Assembly (NCBI GenBank): GCA_026396015.1
Contig: JAPLXP010000003.1
Coordinates: forward strand, 1 to 64,000
Length of the DNA stretch: 64,000 bases
Source of the DNA: Candidatus Nomurabacteria bacterium
GTDB lineage: Bacteria > Patescibacteria > Paceibacteria > UBA9973
Direction: 5' to 3'
Shown: in pieces, positions 42,646 through 50,314 of the stretch
Layout: each line of letters opens with the position of its first letter
Numbering within the stretch: position 1 is the first letter of the stretch
Position numbers and translations under genes: made by a program
Notes under the pieces: model-generated
Seen by the model: only the letters and a program-made list of their open reading frames with translations
What the model was told of the DNA's origin: nothing
Database searches by the model: none

Positions 42646-44787
42646 TTACTTTATTTCTGTAGGAACTACTATTTTTGGTTTGAAGAAATCTTTGTTTGCT
42701 TCTTTGATTGAAAAGTTTAGTCTTCCCTTTTCATCTACCTTTATTATTTTTACTGGAACAGTGTCTCCTTCCTTAAGCATATCAGAAACTTTCTCTACAC
42801 GGAATGGTGCGATCTCTGAGATGTGCACTAGACCTTCTGTACCAGATGCGATAGATACGAATGCTCCGAATTCCATGAGCTTGACTACAGTACCCGTAGC
42901 CTCTTCGCCTACTTTGTATTCGTGTGTCATGTCTGCGATTATCTTCTGAGCTTTTTCTGCGGCACCATTTTTACCTGTGACAAAGACTGTTCCATCTTCT
43001 TCAATTGTAATTTCTGCTCCAGTCTTTTCACGAATCATGTTTACATTTTTTCCTCCTGGGCCGATGACCATACCGATCTGATCTTTATTTATTTTTACTG
43101 TCAAAATCTTTGGAGCGTTCACAGAAATGTCTGCGCGGTTTGTAGAAATTTCTTTTGTGATTGTCTCTAGTATTTGTAGTCGAGCAGCTTTTGCACGAGT
43201 GAGTGCGTCCTTCAAAATAAATACGCTGATGCCTCCGACTTTGATATCGAGTTGGATAGCAGTGATACCATTCACAGTTCCTCCTACTTTGAAGTCCATG
43301 TCTCCGTAGTGATCCTCTGGTCCTTGGATGTCAGAGATGAGTGCGTACTTTGTGTTGTCTTTTTCATCGATCATAACCCCGATTGAAATTCCTGCTACTG
43401 GAGTCTTGATCGGTACTCCCCCATCCATCAACGCAATTGTCGATGCACAAATACTTGCTTGCGAAGTTGATCCATTTGAAGCTGTAGATTCAGATACTAC
43501 ACGAATAGTGTAAGGGAAAATTTCTTTTGCTGGAATAACTGGGATCAATGCTTTTTCTGCTAGGAATCCATGACCCATCTCTCGGCGATTGATACCACCT
43601 ACGCGACCTGTCTCTCCTGCTGAGTATGGAGGGAAGTTGTAGTGATGCATAAATCTTTTCTTTGCTGAAAATTCTATTCCATCGATTGTGAACATACTCT
43701 CTGGTCCAGCTAGTGTGAGCACTGATAGTACGTGAGTCTCTCCTCGGTAGAATATTCCAGAGCCATGTAGGACTTCTGATATTCCTCCAGCCTTGGCATA
43801 CAGACTACGAACTTCATCGAGCTTTCTTAGATCTGGACGCTTTGATTCTAGTAGTGCCGCATCGTGAATAACCTTGTTGATATATTCCTCGATGTAATCT
43901 TCTGCTACGAATTTTGTCTCAGGCATGTCTGCATATTTCTCATCTACTATTCCCTTCCAGATGTGCCATGCATCATCGAGAACTTTTTTACTATTTGGTC
44001 CGAATGCACCTTCGTCTAAGATTGGTTTTATTTTTTCTGCGAATAGTTCTGATAGCTCTGCTGGAGTCTCCGGCTTTGGGAATGAAAGTTTTGTTTTACC
44101 AAATTCTGCTACGAGCATCTTTTGGAAATTTTCCCATTTTTCAATCTCGGCAACTGCACGATCAAAACCTTCACCGATTACTTCTTCAGATAGTTCGAAT
44201 GCCATTGCTTCGATCATCGCGATGTTGCGATCCTTTCCACAGACCATCAGGTCGAGTGTGTATACTGGCTCGTCTGCTTGAGGGATGTAATTGTTGATTG
44301 CTATTGTAGGATCATCATTTGTCATAGACATATGGACTGCACCGATTGGTCCGTGCCATGGGATGTCTGATGTACATAGTGCGATAGAGGCAGCATTGGT
44401 ACCTAATGTCTTTGGGTCTGCCTTGCCTACTGCGATCACAGTCACGATCACTTGAACGGCATTTTTGATGTGGTGTTCAAACAATGGACGGATTGTACGG
44501 TCGATCACACGAGCGGCTAGAATCGCCTGCTCACTAGGACGGCCTTCACGACGAGTGAATTGAGATCCTAGTATTTTGCCTGCAGCGTAGAACTTTTCTA
44601 GATATTCTACTGTCAGGTTAAAGAATCCTGGATTAGATTTACCATCACGACTGATAACTGCAGTAGCCATGACAACTGTACCCTCGCACTTGAGCATTAC
44701 AGAGCCATTTGCCTGGTTTGCTAAATCACTAAAAACCGCGACAACTTGCTTGCCGCCTATTTCTAAACTGTATTCTTTACTTTGCAT
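42646..44787 (-). CDS. pnp: Polynucleotide phosphorylase
   Basis: A 713-aa phosphorolytic 3'-5' exoribonuclease, key to RNA decay. Two RNase PH-like cores (about 1-140 and 310-540) flank the helical domain; 'SGSSTSQASIC'-type catalytic segments include 'ASNGSTSQASICASTIALMDGGVP'. The KH domain is VIGPGGKNVNMIREKTG (near 575) and the S1 domain follows (KVGEEATGTVVKLMEFGAFVSI, near 640). In many bacteria pnp follows rpsO, and it does here too with one NYN gene in between. The leader has a 9-bp hairpin at 44800-44869, which could be cut by RNase III-like processing as known for pnp elsewhere. Confidence 0.96.
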   Translation of the reverse strand: MQSKEYSLEIGGKQVVAVFSDLANQANGSVMLKCEGTVVMATAVISRDGKSNPGFFNLTVEYLEKFYAAGKILGSQFTRREGRPSEQAILAARVIDRTIRPLFEHHIKNAVQVIVTVIAVGKADPKTLGTNAASIALCTSDIPWHGPIGAVHMSMTNDDPTIAINNYIPQADEPVYTLDLMVCGKDRNIAMIEAMAFELSEEVIGEGFDRAVAEIEKWENFQKMLVAEFGKTKLSFPKPETPAELSELFAEKIKPILDEGAFGPNSKKVLDDAWHIWKGIVDEKYADMPETKFVAEDYIEEYINKVIHDAALLESKRPDLRKLDEVRSLYAKAGGISEVLHGSGIFYRGETHVLSVLTLAGPESMFTIDGIEFSAKKRFMHHYNFPPYSAGETGRVGGINRREMGHGFLAEKALIPVIPAKEIFPYTIRVVSESTASNGSTSQASICASTIALMDGGVPIKTPVAGISIGVMIDEKDNTKYALISDIQGPEDHYGDMDFKVGGTVNGITAIQLDIKVGGISVFILKDALTRAKAARLQILETITKEISTNRADISVNAPKILTVKINKDQIGMVIGPGGKNVNMIREKTGAEITIEEDGTVFVTGKNGAAEKAQKIIADMTHEYKVGEEATGTVVKLMEFGAFVSIASGTEGLVHISEIAPFRVEKVSDMLKEGDTVPVKIIKVDEKGRLNFSIKEANKDFFKPKIVVPTEIK

Positions 44788-44799
44788 ACTATTTTGTTA

Positions 44800-44869
44800 A
44801 GTTTGCCTGCAGACTCTAGCTTTGAAATGGCCATTTTGCCCTTCAACTCTAATTGTCCGGAGGCAAACT
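44800..44869 (-). promoter_or_regulatory. Hairpin in the pnp leader
   Basis: AGTTTGCCT (44800-44808) pairs with AGGCAAACT (44861-44869), with smaller inner pairings (GAC/GTC, TTGAA/TTCAA), just before the pnp start. Confidence 0.5.
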
Positions 44870-44930
44870 CATTTAACCTATTAATACTGTAATCTTACCA
44901 GAAAATAGCCTTTTTTCAAATGAAAAATAT

Positions 44931-44974
44931 AAATAAAATAGCCCCCGACCTACTGGTCGGGGGCTATTTTATTT
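44931..44974. terminator. Terminator after the NYN gene
   Basis: Perfect 20-nt arms (44931-44950 and 44955-44974) with a GC-rich core GCCCCCGACC and a loop TACT. Strong intrinsic terminator; works on both strands. Confidence 0.85.
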
Positions 44975-44980
44975 AGTTAT

Positions 44981-45484
44981 TTATCTCATCAAATATTTCT
45001 GTGGGCTGGCAGATAGGTCGAGGAAGTCATCGGCGGCATCTTTTAGTTTCATAGATGCGGATTTACCGAATGAAACGACTTCTACCTGGGTACCGTATGT
45101 ATTCTGTAGATATTCTACGAGCGGGATAAAGTCCCCATCTCCAGCTACTAGCACTACTGCATCCAGACGGGGTGCCATCTTCATAGCATCTACTGCTATT
45201 CCGACATCCCAGTCTCCCTTCTTTGCTCCACCGGCAAAAATCTGAAGTTCTTTTGTTTTTGTCTCGATTCCTAGCTTGGTCAATGCGTCAAAGAAGCTCT
45301 TTTCATCGCCTGCTTCACTAGTGATCACATATGCTGTGGCGCGGACTAATTTACGTCCTGCTACTGCGTCTTTTAATACTGCACCAAAATTAACCTTTCT
45401 TTTATAAAGGTTCTTGGCACTATGGTAGAGGTTGGCTGTATCGATAAATACACCCACTCTCTGTTCTTTGTGTTTTATTATCAT
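44981..45484 (-). CDS. NYN/LabA-like PIN-fold protein
   Basis: A 167-aa member of the NYN (LabA/DUF88) family, PIN-like domains with an acidic metal site and possible RNase activity. 'RVGVFIDTANLYHSAKNLY' is the D-x-x-N first acidic motif (near 14), 'KKGDWDVGIAVDAM' the second (near 90), 'VLVAGDGDFIPLVEYL' the third (near 110). All three acid positions are intact, so it is probably active. Members of this family in other genomes sit near rpsO and pnp, which supports a role in RNA decay. A TATAAA-type box lies about 10 nt from the ATG. Confidence 0.87.
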   Translation of the reverse strand: MIIKHKEQRVGVFIDTANLYHSAKNLYKRKVNFGAVLKDAVAGRKLVRATAYVITSEAGDEKSFFDALTKLGIETKTKELQIFAGGAKKGDWDVGIAVDAMKMAPRLDAVVLVAGDGDFIPLVEYLQNTYGTQVEVVSFGKSASMKLKDAADDFLDLSASPQKYLMR

Positions 45485-45513
45485 TTTATTTTTATTTATA
45501 CGGTGACATAATG

Positions 45514-45591
45514 TTATTTTTGGAACAATAATTTTCTGCTGAAAATTATTTCAGGCTTCGGGCCGGCCGCCCTGCAGAAGTCCAAAAATAA
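45514..45591. repeat. Palindromic intergenic element, possible copy E (78 bp)
   Basis: Terminal inverted pair TTATTTTTGGA / TCCAAAAATAA and a hairpin AATAATTTTC-TGCT-GAAAATTATT, then CCTGCAGAAG. It shares the hairpin and the CCTGC.AAG block with copies A-C but is shorter. It lies just upstream of the NYN gene promoter. Confidence 0.5.
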
Positions 45592-45628
45592 TATCATGGC
45601 ACCTCTTAATACTATTACAGTATACCAA

Positions 45629-45665
45629 ATTAAAATATCTCGACTAACAGTCGAGATATTTTAAT
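45629..45665. terminator. Terminator of rpsO
   Basis: Perfect 17-bp stem (45629-45645 with 45649-45665) with loop AAC, immediately after the rpsO stop on the minus strand. Confidence 0.82.
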
Positions 45666-45925
45666 TATGCTTTTAATTTTTTACTAACTGTCGCATGGCG
45701 AGTCTTGTCTGTCTTTTCTAAATACTTTAGGTGTTTTCGGCGGTCTGCAACCATCTTGATAAGTCCACGACGAGAGTGATTGTCCTTCTTGTGTGTCTTC
45801 AAGTGTGATGCTAGCTCATCAATCTTTTCAGTTATTACAGCGATCTGAACCTCTGGAGATCCAGTGTCCTTGTCGTGAAGCTGATTTTTCTTAATGATGT
45901 TTGCCTTTTTCTTCGTTGTTAACAT
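45665..45925 (-). CDS. rpsO: 30S ribosomal protein S15
   Basis: An 86-aa protein beginning MLTTKKKANIIKKNQ and containing the S15 core DKDTGSPEVQIAVITEKIDELASHLKTHKKD..SRRGLIKMVADRRKHLKYLEK. The ATG at 45925 is chosen over the longer frame because it gives the family start and because a TACTAT -10 lies 7 nt upstream. It sits next to pnp, with an NYN gene between. The upstream TTGCGT-17-TACTAT promoter makes the transcript close to leaderless, so the usual S15 autoregulatory leader is probably absent. Confidence 0.96.
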   Translation of the reverse strand: MLTTKKKANIIKKNQLHDKDTGSPEVQIAVITEKIDELASHLKTHKKDNHSRRGLIKMVADRRKHLKYLEKTDKTRHATVSKKLKA

Positions 45926-45932
45926 AATGCAT

Positions 45933-45961
45933 ATAGTATCACATATTGTTTGAAAACGCAA
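45933..45961 (-). promoter_or_regulatory. Promoter of rpsO
   Basis: On the minus strand TTGCGT, a 17-bp spacer and TACTAT, with 7 nt to the ATG at 45925. Confidence 0.68.
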
Positions 45962-45993
45962 GCTACTTTTGAATAAGCAAAAAGTTATCCCCA

Positions 45994-46031
45994 TACTTTA
46001 CTTGACTAAAGTACTTTACTCTGATAAAGTA
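45994..46031 (+). promoter_or_regulatory. Double operator over the promoter of the YerC-type gene
   Basis: Two perfect inverted repeats TACTTTA-N6-TAAAGTA at 45994-46013 and 46012-46031, spaced 18 bp. They share two bases and cover the -35 (TTGACT, 46002-46007) and -10 (TAAAGT, 46025-46030). The ATG lies 6 nt after the -10. Confidence 0.78.
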
Positions 46032-46036
46032 GGTAT

Positions 46037-46435
46037 ATGGGCAAGGGAATGAATAAAAATACAAAAGTTGGAGATGTTGAAGAGATTTACGTCCTCTCAA
46101 AAGATTTCAATTGGAATACTAAAGAAAATCGTCAGCTTGTCGATGCGTTTATTTCTATTGATGACAAATCCAAGATGGAAGCATTCCTCCGCGATCTGAT
46201 GACGGAGAGTGAAATCATCGAATTCTCAAAACGCCTAGAAGCCGCTCGCCTACTCTCCCGAGATACACAGTATCTCTCTATCACAGAGCGTACTGGCCTC
46301 TCCTCTGCTACCGTGGCACGTATTGCAAAATGGCTAAGGGGTCCACTTGGTGGATACCGTTTCGCGCTATCAAATATTGCAAATCTTTCACAGCATCATC
46401 ATCCTCTCTCAAAACTTGAGAAAGGATTGTCTTGA
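46037..46435 (+). CDS. YerC/TrpR-like DNA-binding repressor
   Basis: A 132-aa protein of the TrpR/YerC superfamily. The helix-turn-helix is 'TESEIIEFSKRLEAARLLSRDTQYLSITERTGLSSATVARIAKWLRG' (about 55-100), with the Trp-repressor-like helical scaffold before it. The C-terminal ends in a GGYRFALSNIANLS segment and a His-rich tail. No tryptophan-biosynthesis genes are in the window. Leaderless: the -10 TAAAGT ends 6 nt before the ATG. The two operator palindromes over its own promoter imply autorepression. Confidence 0.83.
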   Translation: MGKGMNKNTKVGDVEEIYVLSKDFNWNTKENRQLVDAFISIDDKSKMEAFLRDLMTESEIIEFSKRLEAARLLSRDTQYLSITERTGLSSATVARIAKWLRGPLGGYRFALSNIANLSQHHHPLSKLEKGLS

Positions 46436-46580
46436 TAGTATCTATTTATATTTATCTATAAAGCTAACCTCTTCTCAAGTTTTACTTGTGAAGGGGTTTT
46501 GTCTTGTATATCTCCGAATGAATCGGAAAAACGATAAGTCTGCGAAAAGAAAAAAATTTGTTATTTAAAAATTAAATAAA

Positions 46581-47480
46581 ATGGAAAAACAAAAAATCTA
46601 TGATCATTTCACAAAAGGACTTGATCAAGAATTTCGGGGCTGGATTGGATCTGAAATCGAAACACATTTCATTGATGGGAATGGAAAACCAATCACTGTT
46701 GACTGCTCACAGCAAATCTTTAGAGTGTTGGTAGAATCTGGTTGGAAAATTTTAAAGAGAAAAAATTCCTTAATCACAGAAATTGAAAAAGGTGGGGCCA
46801 GGATTTTGTATGAATTAGGACGACAAAATATAGAAATCGCTACTCCTCCTGCCGAGCACAATTTTTTGGTTGAAGTAATCAAATTACTTTTAGCCGAACT
46901 TTATGCTGCAGCATGTCTATGTGATGCTTATCCTTTGTTTGCGCCCATCATGGAATCTGATGAAGACTTGCTGGTGATTCCAGACGAGCGTGATGCATCA
47001 TGGCTCGAGCTTGATGGTAGAGAAAACCTTACGCCACTTTCCACAACATCTTCTGTTCAATTTACTTTGGAGACAAAGGGTCCAAATAATGCAATATCTC
47101 TATTGAATGATTTGGCAGATGTGCGCAAGCATTTACTCTTTTCTAATCCATATGTCCAAGACAAAATCTGGAGAAAATATATTCAGAATTCAAATGCTGG
47201 ATATAAAAAAAGTCGTTATGGAGTGGTAAGACCAAACTCAATCGAGCATTATGTGGATTTGCTGTCAGTTCATGACGTAGTCATCAACGGCAAGCTCGTA
47301 CCATTCCCAATAGCTGAGCAAGAAAATATTGATTTGTTTTTGCGTTCGGTATGGTGGAACTTTCGTTTGCGTAGGTACAACGATCGTCTCTGTATCGAGG
47401 TGAGGACGTTTTCTAGAAGGGGTGATGATCAGATATTCAGTGATTTGTTATTTTTTGTAATGAATCATTATTGTATTTGA
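46581..47480 (+). CDS. Glutamate-cysteine ligase-like (GCS2-type) protein
   Basis: A 299-aa protein of the glutamate-cysteine ligase / carboxylate-amine ligase fold. 'GSEIETHFID' (near 24) is the E-x-E-h metal/nucleotide start, 'LYELGRQNIEIATPP' (near 77) the G-x-N-I-E-x-x-T motif, and 'CIEVRTFSRRG' (near 275) the closing E-x-R. It is shorter than GshA (about 370-450 aa), and the substrate may not be glutamate and cysteine. No second-step gene (gshB) is nearby. A preceding 145-bp gap holds a terminator-like hairpin and no clear promoter. Confidence 0.68.
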   Translation: MEKQKIYDHFTKGLDQEFRGWIGSEIETHFIDGNGKPITVDCSQQIFRVLVESGWKILKRKNSLITEIEKGGARILYELGRQNIEIATPPAEHNFLVEVIKLLLAELYAAACLCDAYPLFAPIMESDEDLLVIPDERDASWLELDGRENLTPLSTTSSVQFTLETKGPNNAISLLNDLADVRKHLLFSNPYVQDKIWRKYIQNSNAGYKKSRYGVVRPNSIEHYVDLLSVHDVVINGKLVPFPIAEQENIDLFLRSVWWNFRLRRYNDRLCIEVRTFSRRGDDQIFSDLLFFVMNHYCI

Positions 47481-47513
47481 TTATTTAAACAAGTGGTGAT
47501 TTTCTAAAACTAA

Positions 47514-47539
47514 AAAATGCGACACAATGTGTCGCATTT
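47514..47539. terminator. Bidirectional terminator
   Basis: Perfect palindrome centred on GACACAATGTGTC, with A- and T-runs on the two sides; separates the convergent GCS2-like and membrane protein genes. Confidence 0.8.
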
Positions 47540-47551
47540 TCTTTGATTTTC

Positions 47552-48235
47552 TTAATGATTTTTTCCATAAATTATATGCAGCAAGTTTTCATCTTCTGTT
47601 ATGTGTTTGCCTGTAGACTCCAGTATGTCCCTGGCAATATTCCCAAGATTTTCTGATATTGAAAATGATCTTTCATTGCAGATTAGTCCCCACTTCTCCT
47701 TAAGTTGGTAGTATTGAATTATTTTTTCAATACTACCAGACTCTTTTGATTTTAAATGTTCAGCTTCTAATAGAGACAATAATCTATCTTCTATTCTACA
47801 TGTGACTATCAAAACAACTTCGATAAAAGGTGGTGAATTCAAAATATGAATATTTTCTTTTAGCCAGCCGTTTCTGTATTGCCTTTTGAATTCATCACTT
47901 CCAAATACAAATGGTTCAACGGTGGCCCTCTTGATAAAATCCATTATTTCTAGGCATCTCCCTAAATCCCAAGCATCTATTTCTTCTAACGTTGAATCAC
48001 AAAGGATTAAAGATTGAAACTCTTTCAAATATTCGTGCATTTCATTCGAAAAAGTAGTGAGATCATAGTTGTAGAAATCAGCGTATTTTATCTCCTCTTT
48101 TAGCATCAAGATCAAATTGTAGAGTCCCCCGCGTATTAACACATAGCGCAGATAGAATATCTTTATTTTTTGAAGGTTAAATATGCATAGTATGAAAAAT
48201 CCAACTATGCATAGTATAGCAAGTGTAGCTTTCAT
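47552..48235 (-). CDS. Membrane-anchored protein, unknown
   Basis: A 227-aa protein with an N-terminal hydrophobic segment (1-25) and a mostly helical cytoplasmic part with two Cys-bearing stretches (LILCDST and VTCRIEDRLL). No known family is recognised. It is divergent from the Xer recombinase gene and convergent with the GCS2-like gene, with no partner, so the neighbourhood says little about its role. Confidence 0.6.
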   Translation of the reverse strand: MKATLAILCIVGFFILCIFNLQKIKIFYLRYVLIRGGLYNLILMLKEEIKYADFYNYDLTTFSNEMHEYLKEFQSLILCDSTLEEIDAWDLGRCLEIMDFIKRATVEPFVFGSDEFKRQYRNGWLKENIHILNSPPFIEVVLIVTCRIEDRLLSLLEAEHLKSKESGSIEKIIQYYQLKEKWGLICNERSFSISENLGNIARDILESTGKHITEDENLLHIIYGKNH

Positions 48236-48316
48236 TTTTTTAATTTTTTATTCATCATATATTAAAAATACAAAATATCAAATGTCATTGTGGTATAATT
48301 ATTTTACGACATTAAT

Positions 48317-49234
48317 ATGACACAACTAGAAAAATTAAAAAGAGAATTCCTCGAGCATGTAGAGATTGAAAAGGGCAATAGTCTGCTGACTGTGCGCAAT
48401 TATGATCATTATATATCTCGTTTTTTTCAGGTGGCCAAAGTCTCTGACCCTACAGATATCACAGATGATGTGATACGTGAATTCAGATTGCATATAAATA
48501 GATTACCAGGCATGAAAGTTCGTGGTCAGTCTGCTGCAACATTGAAAAAGAATACACAGAACTATCATCTGATAGCGTTGCGTGCATTCCTAAAATACAT
48601 GATGAAGCGCGGAGTCACATCCCTATCCCCTGACAAGATAGAACTAGCCAAGATAAAAGAACGACATCTGGATTTGATATCTGTAGATGAGCTCGCTCGC
48701 TTGATGAATGCACCCGATATGGCTACACCAAAGGGTCTTCGCGACAAGGCGATACTGGAATTATTCTTCTCGACTGGACTTCGTCTCTCTGAATTATGTT
48801 CACTGAATCGCGATCTGGATCTATCTAAAGATGAATTCTCTATCCGCGGAAAGGGTGAAAAGGTGCGAGTAGTATTCCTATCCCCTACAGCCAAGGAAGC
48901 CATCAAGGTATATTTGAAAAATAGAAAGGATCTTGACGAGCCACTATTCGTACAGAATTCTCGTAATCGTTCTGATTCAGGACGCCTCACTCCCCGATCT
49001 ATCGAGCGTATAGTAAAATACTATGCTATCAAGGCTGGAATATCTAAAAAGGTCACTCCTCACGTGATTCGCCATAGCTTTGCTACTGACCTACTGTCCA
49101 ATGGAGCAGACATCCGCTCTGTGCAGATGATGCTCGGCCATGCGAATATCGCCACTACACAGATCTATACCCATGTGACAGATAGTCAGTTGAGAGATGT
49201 TCACAAGAAATTCCACTCAAAAGGTAAAAAATAA
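48317..49234 (+). CDS. xerD: Tyrosine recombinase of the XerC/XerD family
   Basis: A 305-aa tyrosine recombinase. N-terminal SAM-like DNA-binding domain (1-95, 'LTVRNYDHYISRFFQ'). Catalytic residues: Arg in TGLRLSEL (near 155), Lys in GKGEKVRVV (near 180), His-x-x-Arg in HVIRHSFA (near 250), His in LGHANIATT (near 273) and the Tyr nucleophile in IYTHV (near 282). This is the single Xer-like recombinase visible; the common role is resolving chromosome dimers at dif, possibly alone as in XerH-type systems. An extended -10 TGGTATAAT at 48291-48299 lies about 17 nt upstream. The tRNA-end duplications 3-5 kb away could be marks of a different integrase. Confidence 0.9.
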   Translation: MTQLEKLKREFLEHVEIEKGNSLLTVRNYDHYISRFFQVAKVSDPTDITDDVIREFRLHINRLPGMKVRGQSAATLKKNTQNYHLIALRAFLKYMMKRGVTSLSPDKIELAKIKERHLDLISVDELARLMNAPDMATPKGLRDKAILELFFSTGLRLSELCSLNRDLDLSKDEFSIRGKGEKVRVVFLSPTAKEAIKVYLKNRKDLDEPLFVQNSRNRSDSGRLTPRSIERIVKYYAIKAGISKKVTPHVIRHSFATDLLSNGADIRSVQMMLGHANIATTQIYTHVTDSQLRDVHKKFHSKGKK

Positions 49235-49261
49235 CCCCCGATCTTACTCGAGGGTATTTTA
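49227..49261 (+). terminator. Weak terminator after xerD
   Basis: AAAATAACCCCCGA/TCGAGGGTATTTT imperfect stem and T-run right after the stop. Confidence 0.5.
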
Positions 49262-49487
49262 AATTAAGGCGGCTTCGGTTAGTTGTTTGCTACTGCGTAG
49301 TTTCTTCGACCATCATTGTCGAAATCTTTGTGCTTTTTGTTTTTCATCGTTTTGTTGATTAAATTACCTAATCACAAGGTGATTTTCTTGTGTTTCTACA
49401 ATTCTTGTTTGTACAAGTGGCCTTGAGTTCCCATTTATGATAATGGTATCACGCTACAATTTTTTGTAAATATGATATTCTATAATA
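49235..49487. other. Intergenic gap between xerD and xth
   Basis: 253 bp without a convincing gene. It holds the xerD terminator, a few short palindromic stretches and the xth promoter (TATGAT near 49471). A 22-codon frame on the minus strand (MKNKKHKDFDNDGRR...) ends at 49270 and is too short to trust. Confidence 0.4.
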
Positions 49488-50282
49488 ATGAAAATAATTT
49501 CTTGGAATACTAATGGATTGAGGGCTACGATAAAGCAAGGCAATTTTGATCCCCTTTTCAATAAATACAAGCCAGATATCGTCTGCCTCCAAGAGACAAA
49601 GGCTGAAAAAGAGCAGCTTCCAAATGAAGTCCAGAATTATTTTGGATATAATTCATATTTTTCACATTCACGGACTCGCAAGGGTTATAGTGGTGTAGCT
49701 ATTTATACTAGGGTAAAACCAGATAAAGTAGAAGAAGGCATGGGTATAGAAGAGTTGGATCAAGAGGGTCGCCTGCTCGTACTGTACTTTGAAAAAGGAC
49801 TTACGGGAATGAAGAATAAAGTAATTCTGATAAACGGATACTATCCAAATGGTGGATCGGGTCCAGATCGTCTGGAATACAAGCTCAAATTTTATGACGC
49901 ATTCCTAAAATTCATAAATAAAAAAAGAAAGCTCGGCTATGAGATTATATTTACTGGCGATGTGAATACTGCGCATACTGCTATCGACCTGGCACGACCA
50001 AAGGCAAACGAAGAGAATACAGGATTCCTCCCTATCGAGCGTGCATGGATAGATAGTGTGATCGCGAATGACTATATAGATACATTTCGTCATCTGCACC
50101 CAGATACTCTTGATATGTATACATACTGGGATCAAAAGACTGGTGCCCGAGCCCGCAATGTCGGCTGGCGCATCGACTATTTCTTTGTTTCTTCACCTCT
50201 TATTAAAAAAGTAAAAGATTCATATATGCTCACGGATTATATGGGGTCTGATCATTGTCCACTAGTATTGGAGCTGAAATAA
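49488..50282 (+). CDS. xth: Exodeoxyribonuclease III (AP endonuclease)
   Basis: A 264-aa EEP-fold nuclease that incises abasic sites and trims 3' blocks in base excision repair. MKIISWNTNGLRA (start), LQETKAE (metal Glu, near 36), IFTGDVNTAHTAIDL (Asp/Asn, near 155), GWRIDYFF (near 228) and GSDHCPLVLEL (His at the end) match the family. Length and order are standard. The gene has a terminator just after the stop and is convergent with cca. Confidence 0.95.
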   Translation: MKIISWNTNGLRATIKQGNFDPLFNKYKPDIVCLQETKAEKEQLPNEVQNYFGYNSYFSHSRTRKGYSGVAIYTRVKPDKVEEGMGIEELDQEGRLLVLYFEKGLTGMKNKVILINGYYPNGGSGPDRLEYKLKFYDAFLKFINKKRKLGYEIIFTGDVNTAHTAIDLARPKANEENTGFLPIERAWIDSVIANDYIDTFRHLHPDTLDMYTYWDQKTGARARNVGWRIDYFFVSSPLIKKVKDSYMLTDYMGSDHCPLVLELK

Positions 50283-50312
50283 AAAAACGGAACATATTTG
50301 TTTCGTTTTTTT
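50281..50312. terminator. Terminator between xth and cca
   Basis: AAAAAACGGAAC with GTTTCGTTTTTT (one mismatch), followed by T-run on both strands; between convergent xth and cca. Confidence 0.75.
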
Positions 50313-50314
50313 AT

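Noticed and set aside
48317..49234. Xer-like recombinase as a mobile-element integrase
   Set aside because: It has the length and motifs of housekeeping XerC/D and no adjacent element ends; the tRNA-end duplications are 3-5 kb away and not linked to it.
49270..49340. 22-codon frame (MKNKKHKDFDNDGRR...) on the minus strand
   Set aside because: Too short, no promoter or terminator signals, so not annotated.
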